From: WHSW01 sp963722175
Lineage (GTDB): Bacteria; Actinomycetota; Thermoleophilia; Solirubrobacterales; 70-9
Assembly: GCA_963722175.1 (NCBI GenBank)
Contig: CAVRKA010000002.1
Coordinates: 62,001-126,000 of the forward strand
Reading direction: 5' to 3'
Length of the DNA stretch: 64,000 nt
In this document: piece after piece, positions 1-11,322 of the stretch
Layout: every line of letters starts with the position of its first letter
How positions within the stretch are numbered: position 1 is the stretch's first letter
The notes under the pieces: model-generated
Database searches by the model: none
Seen by the model: the letters and a program-made list of their open reading frames with translations, nothing else
What the model was told of the DNA's origin: nothing
Program-made: the position numbers and the translations under genes

Positions 1-1
1 G

Positions 2-2281
2 GCGCTCCTGGACGAGCTGCTCGGCGGCCTGGGCGAGGAGGACCGGCGCCGCCTGTCGCTGATCGCCCACCTGCCGCTGCTCTCCGAGCCGGTCGCCGAG
101 GCGACGGCGGGGCCCGGGGCGCTCGAGCTGGTCGCCGACGCGGGACTGCCGCTGCGCAGCGGCCGCCCGGGGTGGCTGGAGCTCGCCGACCCGGTGCGCG
201 AGGAGCTGCTCGAGCGCCAGGAGCTGCCGTCGGATGCGGCGCGCGGCGCCGCTGCCGCCTACGCCGACGCCGGCGAGCTGGCGACCGCGTTTGCGCTGCT
301 GCTGCGCAACGATCACGACGGGGTCGCCGAGCTGCTCGCCGGCCGCCGCTGGCAGGAGCTGCAACCGCTGGCCCTCGCCGAGCTGCGGGCGATCGTCAGC
401 ACGCTGGCGCCGGAGGCGATCGCGAGCCACCCGTTCGCGCTCGTGCAGATCGCCCGGCTCGCCGAGCAGGACGTCGACCTCGAGCTGCGCACCGAGCTGC
501 TCGAGCGCGCCTTCGGGCTGGTCGACGATCAGGCCGCGAGACGCGAGATCGAGGCCGAGATCGTCGCGACCAGGGCGATCGTCGATCCAAACGAGGAGGT
601 CGAGCGACGCTCGCTGGCGATCGTCGAGTCGGCCTCGGGGGCCGAGACCACGGCGAGGATCCGGGCGCTGACCGCGCTCGCGAGGGTCGAGGCTTGGCGC
701 GGCGACGCGGCCTCGATGCTGCGCGCCGAGGGGCGGCTGGCCGAGACCGCGGCGCTCTGCCGGATCGCGGGCGAGGTCGAGTGGGAGGCGCGGACGCTCA
801 CCGGGCTCGGCTACCGGGTCGCCTTCGCCCGCGGCGACCTCGAGCAGGCGGTGACGCAGATGACCGCGGCGCTGGCGCTGCTGCCGGAATCGGGGAGCGA
901 GCGCGCCGCGGCAGCCACCTTCCTCGCCGAAGCGCTCGCCTACGTCGGGCGCTTCGACGAGGCCGAGGCGGCGATCGGCGAGGCGGCGGCGATCGCCCGC
1001 CAGCTCGGCGACCATCGCCTCCAGGCCTACGCCGGCTGGACCGGCTGCACGCTCTCGTCGCTGGAGGGGGACGCGGCGGCGACGGTCCAGCGGGCGCGGA
1101 CGGTCGAGCTGCACCCCGGGGACTGGTTCGAGCATCCGACCGGGATCGAGTTCCTCGCCGACGCGGCACTGGCGCTCGCCCGCACCGGGGCCTCGAAGCA
1201 GGCGGCCACATACGCCGACCGCGCCCGCGAGCGCGCCGAGGCCGACGGCTATCCCGAAATCGCCTGGATCGCGACCGGAGCGGTCGCGGCGCGCTGGGGC
1301 GATGCCGAGCAGGCCGAGCGGGATCTGGTCGCCTACGCCGACTCCCCGCAGATGGCGCCTCGCGATGCCTGGAGGACGCTGCTGCTGCGGGCGTTGGCGG
1401 CCTCGCGGGCAGGCGACTCCGCCGCGGGCGAGCTCGCGGCGGAGGCCTACGAGGCGGCCGCCGAGCTCGGCCGCGTCGACCTCCCGGCGCTGCACGAGCC
1501 CGACGCGGCGGCGGCGGTCGCTCCGCTGGCGGTCGCCGCGGGATCGCGGGCGGCGGCGGCGGCCAGCGAGGAGGCCGAGTCGTTCGTGATCGCGCTGCTC
1601 GGCGGCTTCGCGGTCAGCTCCGGGGGACGGGTGCTCGAGCCGCCGGCGGGGCGCCCGTCGACCCTGGTCAAGCTGCTCGCGCTGACCGAGCAGCCGCTGG
1701 CCGCCGGCGAGGCGATCGAGGTCCTGTGGGCGGATGTCGACGAGTCGACCGGGCGCCGGCGTCTGCGCAACCTGCTCAACCGGCTGCGAACGAGCTGCGG
1801 CGACCTCGTTCAGCGAGAGGGGGAGACGCTGATCCTCGGCCCGGCCGAGGTCGACGCGCGGGGCTTCGAACGCGGCGCCGAGGCGGCGCTCGCGGCGCCG
1901 GAGCAGGAGCGGCCCGGGCTGGCGCGGACGGCGCTCGCCCGCTACAAGGGCGAGCTGCTTCCCGGCGACCGCTACGAGCCCTGGGCGACGGCGCCGCGCG
2001 AGCGGCTGCAGCGCCGCTACCTGGAGCTGCTCGACCTGCTCGCCGACGACGCGGTCGAGCGCGGCGACGTCGACGAGGCCATCCGCCTTCTCGACCAGGC
2101 CCAGGTCGCCGAGCCGCTCGACGAGGAGCGCTACCTGCGCGCCGCCGAGCTGCTGCTCTTCCAGGGCCGGCGCGGCAGCGCCCAGACGCTCGTCGACCGC
2201 GCCACCGCGGTCCGCGAGCAGCTCGGCCTCGGTGAGTCCGAGCGGCTGACGCGCCTGCGGGCGGCGACGGGGGGCGGCTGA
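2..2281 (+). CDS. Transcriptional regulator with ATPase/TPR region and C-terminal wHTH-BTAD (5' partial)
   Basis: The frame is open from the first bases of the window, so the start lies upstream. The first ~60 residues read like the end of an STAND/MalT-type ATPase module. A long alanine/leucine/glutamate-rich helical-repeat (TPR-like) region follows to about residue 520. The last ~230 residues hold a winged-helix module (LLGGFAVSSGGRVLEP, then RRLRNLLNRLRTSCGDLV) followed by a bacterial transcriptional activator domain (YKGELLPGDRYEPWA). These two modules are typical of SARP/AfsR-family activators. In classical AfsR proteins the DNA-binding part is N-terminal; here it is C-terminal, as in some MalT-like relatives. 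A cytoplasmic activator of unknown regulon is inferred. Confidence 0.75.
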   Translation, partial: ALLDELLGGLGEEDRRRLSLIAHLPLLSEPVAEATAGPGALELVADAGLPLRSGRPGWLELADPVREELLERQELPSDAARGAAAAYADAGELATAFALLLRNDHDGVAELLAGRRWQELQPLALAELRAIVSTLAPEAIASHPFALVQIARLAEQDVDLELRTELLERAFGLVDDQAARREIEAEIVATRAIVDPNEEVERRSLAIVESASGAETTARIRALTALARVEAWRGDAASMLRAEGRLAETAALCRIAGEVEWEARTLTGLGYRVAFARGDLEQAVTQMTAALALLPESGSERAAAATFLAEALAYVGRFDEAEAAIGEAAAIARQLGDHRLQAYAGWTGCTLSSLEGDAAATVQRARTVELHPGDWFEHPTGIEFLADAALALARTGASKQAATYADRARERAEADGYPEIAWIATGAVAARWGDAEQAERDLVAYADSPQMAPRDAWRTLLLRALAASRAGDSAAGELAAEAYEAAAELGRVDLPALHEPDAAAAVAPLAVAAGSRAAAAASEEAESFVIALLGGFAVSSGGRVLEPPAGRPSTLVKLLALTEQPLAAGEAIEVLWADVDESTGRRRLRNLLNRLRTSCGDLVQREGETLILGPAEVDARGFERGAEAALAAPEQERPGLARTALARYKGELLPGDRYEPWATAPRERLQRRYLELLDLLADDAVERGDVDEAIRLLDQAQVAEPLDEERYLRAAELLLFQGRRGSAQTLVDRATAVREQLGLGESERLTRLRAATGGG

Positions 2282-2340
2282 CCGGCGCCGAGCGCCGGCT
2301 GACCGCCGGCCGCTGCGCGGGCGCGGGGGGGGGGGTTTCC

Positions 2341-2360
2341 GGGCAGGTAGGGGTGGTGGG
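2341..2360. repeat. Half copy of the GGGCAGGTAGGGG palindromic element
   Basis: The GGGCAGGTAGGGGTGG segment matches one arm of the large palindromes at 31068-31229 and 35231-35309, but no matching second arm is seen nearby. It lies in the 218-bp gap between the BTAD regulator and the AbiEi/DUF559-like gene. The gap also holds a GC-rich hairpin (CGGCGCCGAGCGCCG) right after the regulator stop and a run of ten or more G, which may act together as a terminator. Confidence 0.45.
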
Positions 2361-2499
2361 TTCCGTGACCGTCGCGTGACAGTCCCGGCTCATGTGGTGC
2401 GCCACCCGCGCGCTCCCTGCCGCCAGCGTCCCCGCCATGCCGGACCCACGCGGCTTTACGCACCTCCTGTGTGGCCTAACCCACGTTCGTGATCCGGGG

Positions 2500-3474
2500 G
2501 TGTCCGATGACGAGGCGATCGGGGCGCTCGCCGCGCGCCAGCATGGGGTTGTGGGTCGGCCGCAGCTCTTGGAGCTCGGCATCGGGCGCCGGTCGATCGA
2601 GTACCGGCTTCGTGTCGGGCGGCTCCGCCGGCTTTACCGCGGCGCCCGCGCGGCCTATGCGGTCGGCCACGAAGCCCTTCCCCTTATTGCCCGGGCAGCG
2701 GCCGCGATCATCGCCACGGGCACGGGGAGCGCCGCAAGCCATTGGACCGCGCTTGCCCTTTACGAGCTCATCGAGCGCGCACGACCGCTCATCCACGTCA
2801 CCAGCGCGCACGAGCGACGAACACGACGCGGCCTGTTCATCCACCGCGCGACCCTGCCCGGCGAGGACCTCGACCTCGTCGATGGCGTCCCCGTCACCAC
2901 CGTTGCCCGGACCTGCCTCGACATTTCGGCCGAGGGCAACGACCGCGCGCTCCGCACCCTCATCAAGCGCGCCGAGTTCAGGAACCTGCTCGATCCGAGC
3001 GAGATCGTCGACATGCTCGCGCGTTACCCGCGCCGCCGCGGCCGGCGCACGCTGGCTCGGATCGCCGCCGGCTACGCGCTCACCGCGGGCCCGACGATGA
3101 GCCCGATCGAGGACGACATGATCGAGTTCTGCGGGGCGCGCGGGATCCCGCTGCCGGAGACGAACGCTCCGATCCGGGCCGGTGGGCGGGTGCGCAGGGT
3201 CGACTGTGTGTGGCGGGAGGCGCGCCTGGCGGTCGAGCTCGACGGCCGCGACGCCCACCAGCGCGCGCTCGCCTTCGAGGACGACCGCGAGCGGGATCGG
3301 GCGCTCACCGCTGCCGGCTGGCGCCCGATTCGGGTCACCTCCGCCCAGCTGCGCCACGGCGCCGACGCCCTTGAAGCCGACCTTCGTCGCCTGCTCGGGC
3401 TTGGAGGTGCCGTCAGGCGTCGATCGGCTGGACCTGCTCGCAGTTCCGCACCTGGTCCTGAGGCTCGACGCTGA
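2500..3474 (+). CDS. AbiEi-like N-terminus plus DUF559-like nuclease-fold protein
   Basis: This 324-residue protein begins with a winged-helix region like those of AbiEi-type antitoxins (ARQHGVVGRPQLLELG, then RLYRGARAAYAVGH). It ends in a DUF559/Vsr-like fold with RVDCVWREARLAVELDG and a later RDRALTAAGWRPIRVT. GTG at 2500 is preferred because it follows a GGGGG tract and gives the short N-terminus usual for the family; an ATG at 2437 is in frame but adds an atypical extension. No AbiEii-like toxin partner is adjacent, so a toxin-antitoxin role is not supported. Such solitary proteins are common in Thermoleophilia and their function is unknown. Its 3' end overlaps the convergent RTX-like gene by 62 bp. 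Confidence 0.7.
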   Translation: MSDDEAIGALAARQHGVVGRPQLLELGIGRRSIEYRLRVGRLRRLYRGARAAYAVGHEALPLIARAAAAIIATGTGSAASHWTALALYELIERARPLIHVTSAHERRTRRGLFIHRATLPGEDLDLVDGVPVTTVARTCLDISAEGNDRALRTLIKRAEFRNLLDPSEIVDMLARYPRRRGRRTLARIAAGYALTAGPTMSPIEDDMIEFCGARGIPLPETNAPIRAGGRVRRVDCVWREARLAVELDGRDAHQRALAFEDDRERDRALTAAGWRPIRVTSAQLRHGADALEADLRRLLGLGGAVRRRSAGPARSSAPGPEARR

Positions 3475-4645
3475 CAGCGCTGTCGCGCCGCGACCGGCCA
3501 CAGTTGAGCCGGTCCACGGCGCCGTCGTCGTCGGCGATCATGAACAGCGCCGCGTCGAGCCGGTCGCGGCCGCGGCCGCCCCTCAGCAGGTCGGCACCTT
3601 CCTCACCCAGCAGCGTGTCCCTGCCCCGGCCGCCCCCGGCGCGGTCGTCCCCGGCGCCGAGGAGGATCCCGTCGCCTCCCCGCCCTCCGCGGGCGATGTC
3701 CGCACCGCCGGATGCGCTCAGGAAGTCGGCGCCGGCACCGCCCCGAAGGGTCACCGGGTCGTCGCTCGGGCCGAAGGTCGGGATGTCGGGGTCGGTCAGC
3801 GGCGCCGCGCCGAGAAAGTCCCGGCCTCCCCTGCCGATCAGCACGTCTGCGCCCCCGCCGCCGTAAAACGCCTCCAGGCCACCGTGCGGATTCTCCGCGT
3901 CGGTCCCGGCAAGCCGGTCGGCCGCCCGGCCGCCGGCGACCCGCTCGGCGCTGAGGACGTTGTCCTTTTCGCCCGCCGCGCCGCTGTTGCCCGGATCCTT
4001 CAGATCGACCGTGACGGGCTCGGTCCGGAGCGCGTAGCTGAGCGTGTCGTTCCCGGGCCCGAGGTCATAGCGATCCGGACCGTCGGACGACGCACCGGCG
4101 TCGACGAAATCACTGCCCGCGCCCGAGCTCACGTCATCGCCTTCGCCGCCCGGGTCGATGCGGTCGACCTCCGGTCCGGTGAGGAATGCGTCGACGCCGT
4201 CGCCGCCGGTCGCCTCGACCCCGAAGGTGCCTCCTCCTCCGTCGTCGGCCGGCAGGGCCGTCGCCTCGAGGCGATCGGCTCCGTCGGCGAGCGCGAACGA
4301 GAGGCTGACCTGGAGGCCGATGACCGCGGGGGCCACCGGTACGCGGGAGCGGGGAACGAGACAGGTCACCGGAGTCCCCGCTGCGCCGCCGCCGCTGCAG
4401 CCGTTGCCCGGCGTGACGTTCGCTCCCGTGTCGGTCACCGAGTACCGGTTGCCGTCCGGGTCCTGGGAGGCGAGCGTCACCGTGACCGAGTTCCGCTCGC
4501 CCGCCGCGGCCTCGAAGGTCAAGGTCGCCCGCCCCAACGTCGGGTCTTCGACGACCTGAACGGTCGCGGCACCGGCGACGCCCGGGACGAGCGCCGTCAA
4601 CACCAGCGCCGTAAGCCACACCACACCTGACAGCTTCGCGATCAT
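3413..4645 (-). CDS. Secreted calcium-binding RTX-like repeat protein
   Basis: This 410-residue exported protein starts at an ATG preceded by GGGAGG. It begins with a signal peptide (LTALVLTALVPGVAGA). A beta-rich middle follows, with one probable disulfide pair. The C-terminal half holds degenerate RTX nonapeptides of the GGxGxDxLxG type, for example GGGGADVLIGRGGRDFLG and GAGDDRAGGGRGRDTLLG. These repeats normally bind calcium outside the cell. No type I secretion genes are adjacent and the N-terminal signal suggests Sec export. It is a hypothetical extracellular or surface protein, not a recognisable toxin. The gene ends convergently inside the 3' end of the AbiEi/DUF559-like gene. Confidence 0.7.
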   Translation of the reverse strand: MIAKLSGVVWLTALVLTALVPGVAGAATVQVVEDPTLGRATLTFEAAAGERNSVTVTLASQDPDGNRYSVTDTGANVTPGNGCSGGGAAGTPVTCLVPRSRVPVAPAVIGLQVSLSFALADGADRLEATALPADDGGGGTFGVEATGGDGVDAFLTGPEVDRIDPGGEGDDVSSGAGSDFVDAGASSDGPDRYDLGPGNDTLSYALRTEPVTVDLKDPGNSGAAGEKDNVLSAERVAGGRAADRLAGTDAENPHGGLEAFYGGGGADVLIGRGGRDFLGAAPLTDPDIPTFGPSDDPVTLRGGAGADFLSASGGADIARGGRGGDGILLGAGDDRAGGGRGRDTLLGEEGADLLRGGRGRDRLDAALFMIADDDGAVDRLNCGRSRRDSAVSVEPQDQVRNCEQVQPIDA

Positions 4646-4989
4646 GTTCTGCCTCCCATCGGCACTAAACCCGGGAGCGGCCGGTTCGTCGCGGAACCCG
4701 CCGTTGGACGCCGGTTGGACGCCTGACGTCGAGGATTCGCGCATGCTCGTCACCCTGGTGATTCGGCTCGTACCCGAGGGACTTGCCGCGGGCAGGTTCG
4801 TGGGCCAGGTCGAGCACGTCGCCGACGGCGAGCGTGAGCTCGTCAACGGCGTCGCGGACCTGGTTGGTTTCGCTCAGCGGGTCGGGCTCGGCGACGCCGA
4901 GCGCGAGCCGGCGGCAGAGGACGACCGGAGGCGCTGAGCGGGCCCCGCGGGAGCGCGCCCCAGGCGCGTGCCGCCCGCTCAGCTCCAGC
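4646..4989. other. 344-bp intergenic region with a possible minus-strand ORF remnant
   Basis: No gene can be called firmly. On the minus strand, one frame between about 4925 and 4665 shows strong G/C third-position bias and reads like protein (SETNQVRDAVDELTLAVGDV). It lacks an ATG or GTG near its 5' end, so it may be the remnant of a small gene. The segment next to glutamine synthetase holds the hairpin annotated separately. Confidence 0.3.
4933..4983 (-). terminator. Stem-loop downstream of glutamine synthetase
   Basis: Perfect 11-bp arms GCTGAGCGGGC / GCCCGCTCAGC are separated by 29 bases that hold a second small hairpin (CGCGCC / GGCGCG). It lies 7 bp past the stop codon of the type III glutamine synthetase. 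No T-tract follows, so Rho-independent activity is uncertain. Confidence 0.5.
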
Positions 4990-7137
<2,148 letters not shown>

Positions 7138-7354
7138 CTTGCTCTTCGCCTCCTACGCGCAGACGGGCCCGCGCGATGGCGGGTCCCATGCTTGATCGGG
7201 GTCTCTCTGAGTTCGAGGGCGGAAGCCTAGGGATCGGCTTGCCGGGGCCCCCTGTCCGAACGTCCAAATCTAGCCGTGATCGGTTCGCCGTGTTGTCAGG
7301 TGTTATGAATGAATGCGCTCGGAGCGGGGAAAGGGAAGGCGGGGAACCTGTGCG
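7138..7354. promoter_or_regulatory. Divergent promoter region glnN / ferredoxin reductase
   Basis: The 217 bp separate the divergently transcribed glutamine synthetase (minus) and reductase-desaturase operon (plus), so promoters in both directions are expected here. The part near 7260-7320 is locally AT-richer, as expected of a promoter. No -35/-10 pair or operator could be assigned with confidence. Confidence 0.4.
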
Positions 7355-8461
7355 ATGGCAGAAAGAGGAGCGAAGCCGAACGTCCACCCGTTGAGGGCCC
7401 GGGCGCTGCGCGCGATCAGCGCGTTCACCTCGCCCCTGCTGCCCGACGACTACCTCGAGATGATCAACCCGCTGTGGTCGACCCGTGAGGTCCGCGGGCG
7501 GGTCGAGGAGCTCAATCGCGAGGCCGGCGACGCGACCACGGTGCTGATCCGCCCCGGGCACACCTGGCCCGGCCACGAACCGGGGCAATACCTGCGGATC
7601 GGCTTCGACGTCGACGGGATCCGCCACTGGCGCGCCTACTCGATCACCTCCGATCCCGGCCGCCCCGACGGCTTCATCTCGATCACCCCGAAGCTGGTCG
7701 AGGAGGGGAAGGTCTCGCCCTACGTCAACCGCGAGCTGAAGCCGGGAACGATCGTCGTACTGTCGGACGTCGAGGGCCAGTTCGTCCTCCCCGATCCACC
7801 CCCCGAGAGGCTGCTGTTCATCTCGGCCGGAAGCGGGATCACGCCGATCATGGCGATGCTGCGCAAGCTCGATCGCGAGGGCGAGCTCAAGGACGCGGTG
7901 CATCTGCACTCGGCGCCGACGGCCGGCGACGTGATCTTCGGGCACCGGATGCGAGAGCTCGATGCGAACAACGACGGGCTCAAGCTCCACATCCAGCACA
8001 CCCGCGAGGACGACAGCGGCCGGATCACGCCCGACCGCCTCGACGAGCTCTGCCCTGACTGGCGCGAGCGCGACACGTTCCTCTGCGGGCCCGCCGGGAT
8101 GCTCGACGACTACGAGCCGCGGTGGAAGGAGGAGGGCCTCGAGAAGAAGCTCCACATGGAGCGCTTTCAGCCGGTCATCGGCGGCGACGGCTCCGGCGAA
8201 GGCGACGGCGGCACGATCAAGTTCCTGAAGAGCGACACCGAGGCGGAGTCGGACGGGTCCAAGTCGGTCCTCGTCGCCGGCGAGGAGGCGGGGCTGGAGC
8301 TCGAGCACGGCTGTCGCATGGGCATCTGCCATACCTGTGTAGGAAGGCTCCGCTCCGGGCAACTACGTGATATGCGCAGTGGCGAGGTCCATGGAGAGGA
8401 GGGCCAGACGGTGCGGATCTGCATCAACGCACCCGAGGGCCCGGTGGAGATCGATCTTTGA
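7355..8461 (+). CDS. Ferredoxin reductase with C-terminal 2Fe-2S domain (desaturase partner)
   Basis: This 368-residue electron-transfer protein has an FAD-binding barrel with RAYSIT at about 93-98, an NAD(P) domain with GSGITP at 159-164, and a C-terminal plant-type ferredoxin domain with cysteines near 320, 325, 328 and 356 (CRMGICHTC, then CIN). The order matches mycobacterial Rv3230c-type oxidoreductases that feed electrons to the acyl-CoA desaturase DesA3. The desaturase gene follows 20 bp downstream, which supports that pairing. ATG 7355 was chosen because the protein then begins near the conserved region; an upstream ATG at 7313 is in frame but adds a non-conserved basic extension. Confidence 0.88.
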   Translation: MAERGAKPNVHPLRARALRAISAFTSPLLPDDYLEMINPLWSTREVRGRVEELNREAGDATTVLIRPGHTWPGHEPGQYLRIGFDVDGIRHWRAYSITSDPGRPDGFISITPKLVEEGKVSPYVNRELKPGTIVVLSDVEGQFVLPDPPPERLLFISAGSGITPIMAMLRKLDREGELKDAVHLHSAPTAGDVIFGHRMRELDANNDGLKLHIQHTREDDSGRITPDRLDELCPDWRERDTFLCGPAGMLDDYEPRWKEEGLEKKLHMERFQPVIGGDGSGEGDGGTIKFLKSDTEAESDGSKSVLVAGEEAGLELEHGCRMGICHTCVGRLRSGQLRDMRSGEVHGEEGQTVRICINAPEGPVEIDL

Positions 8462-8481
8462 ATGCAACCCAAGAGGAGAAC

Positions 8482-9867
8482 ATGAGCAACGAGACCATCG
8501 AGAGCCCGCTGGCTCATCTGTCGGAGGACCAGATCGAGGAGCTCGGGCGCGAGTTCGACGCGATCCACGACGAAGTCTTCAACGACCTCGGCGCGCGCGA
8601 CGCCAAGTACATCCACTCGATGATCGAGATGCACCGGCGCCTCGCCCTGATGGGGCGCGCAGCGCTGGTCCCGTCCCGCTTCAAGGCAGCCTGGATCTTC
8701 GGCACCGCCAGCCTCTCGGCGGCCAAGATCCTGGAGAACATGGAGATCGGCCACAACGTCATGCACGGCCAGTGGGATTGGATGAACAACCCCGAGATCC
8801 ACTCCTCGACCTGGGACTGGGACACGGCCTCGACCAAGGAGGCGTGGAAGCACTCCCACAACTACGTCCACCACACCTACACCAACATCCGCGGCAAGGA
8901 CAAGGACCTGGGCTACGAGATCATGCGGATCGATCCGCACCAGAAGTGGCACCCGGTCTACCTCCTGCAGCCCTTTTACAACGTGCTGCTGATGGCGCTG
9001 TTCGAGTGGGGGGTCGCCGTCCACGACCTCGACATCGAGGCGATCCGCGCGGGCGAGAAGCCGATGTCGGAGGTGCGAGAGGACCTGAAGGGGATCGCAG
9101 GCAAGGCGCGGGCGCAGATCGTCAAGGACTACATCGCCTTCCCGGCGCTCTCGGGCCTGATCATGGGCGGGATCGCCGCGGTCACGGAGGCCGTGCAGCA
9201 GGGCCGGACACCGAAGCGCCGGCACCTCTCGTCCGCGCTTCGCAGGCGGGTGCCGTCGCGGCTGCGCCGCAGGCCGGCCCCGAGCGCGCCGGGGCGCGCC
9301 GTCGCCGAGGCGTTCACGGACGAGTTCAGGCGCTCGTTCCGCTCGACCTTGTGGGCGGACGTGACCGCCAACATCGTCCGGAACTTCTGGTCGAACGCGA
9401 TCATCTTCTGCGGTCATTTCCCCGACCAGACCTACACCTTCAGCCAGGAGGAGGTCGAGGACGAGACCAAGGGCGCCTGGTACGTGCGCCAGCTCGTCGG
9501 CGCCGCCAACATCGACGGCGGCCCGATGTTCCACGTCGCGGCGGGCAACCTGTCGTTCCAGGTCGAGCATCACCTCTACCCGGACATGCCCTCGACCCGA
9601 TACGCCGAGATCGCGCCGAAGGTCCGCGACGTCTGCAGGCGCTACGAGCTGCCCTATAACACCGGCCCGTTCCGAAAGCAGTGGGGCTCGGTCCAGCGGA
9701 CGATCCTGCGGCTCGCCTTCCCGGGGGGCAAGCCGAGGCCGAAGCCCGGCCCCTACCGGGGTACGGATACCGAGGCGGCGCCGGCGGCGGGCTCGAACGG
9801 CGCCTCGCACAACGGTGACCAGCCGGCTGCGAGCGACAACGTGGCGGCCGAGAACCCCGGCGACTAG
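8482..9867 (+). CDS. DesA3-like membrane fatty-acid (acyl-CoA) desaturase
   Basis: This 461-residue integral membrane di-iron desaturase probably introduces a cis double bond into saturated acyl-CoA with electrons from the preceding reductase. Histidine boxes are visible: H91NVMH95, HSHNYVHH at 124-131, H312 in CGHFPD, and QVEHH at 360-364. The start has a good ribosome site (AGAGGAGAA) 6 bp upstream. An unusual feature is a stretch of about 55 residues at roughly 231-287, very rich in arginine and proline, between KDYIAFPALSGL and STLWADVTANIVRN. As far as I recall, mycobacterial DesA3 goes directly from one of these to the other. The C-terminal tail is low-complexity. The gene ends 6 bp before the convergent gltD stop. 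Confidence 0.88.
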   Translation: MSNETIESPLAHLSEDQIEELGREFDAIHDEVFNDLGARDAKYIHSMIEMHRRLALMGRAALVPSRFKAAWIFGTASLSAAKILENMEIGHNVMHGQWDWMNNPEIHSSTWDWDTASTKEAWKHSHNYVHHTYTNIRGKDKDLGYEIMRIDPHQKWHPVYLLQPFYNVLLMALFEWGVAVHDLDIEAIRAGEKPMSEVREDLKGIAGKARAQIVKDYIAFPALSGLIMGGIAAVTEAVQQGRTPKRRHLSSALRRRVPSRLRRRPAPSAPGRAVAEAFTDEFRRSFRSTLWADVTANIVRNFWSNAIIFCGHFPDQTYTFSQEEVEDETKGAWYVRQLVGAANIDGGPMFHVAAGNLSFQVEHHLYPDMPSTRYAEIAPKVRDVCRRYELPYNTGPFRKQWGSVQRTILRLAFPGGKPRPKPGPYRGTDTEAAPAAGSNGASHNGDQPAASDNVAAENPGD

Positions 9868-9873
9868 GAACTA

Positions 9874-11318
<1,445 letters not shown>

Positions 11319-11322
<4 letters not shown>

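Noticed and set aside
2500..3474. Type IV toxin-antitoxin antitoxin (AbiEi)
   Set aside because: The N-terminus is AbiEi-like, but no AbiEii nucleotidyltransferase toxin is adjacent; the neighbour is an RTX-like secreted protein.
3413..4645. RTX toxin operon
   Set aside because: Nonapeptide repeats are present, but there are no type I secretion genes, acyltransferase or toxin domain, and the protein has a Sec-type signal.
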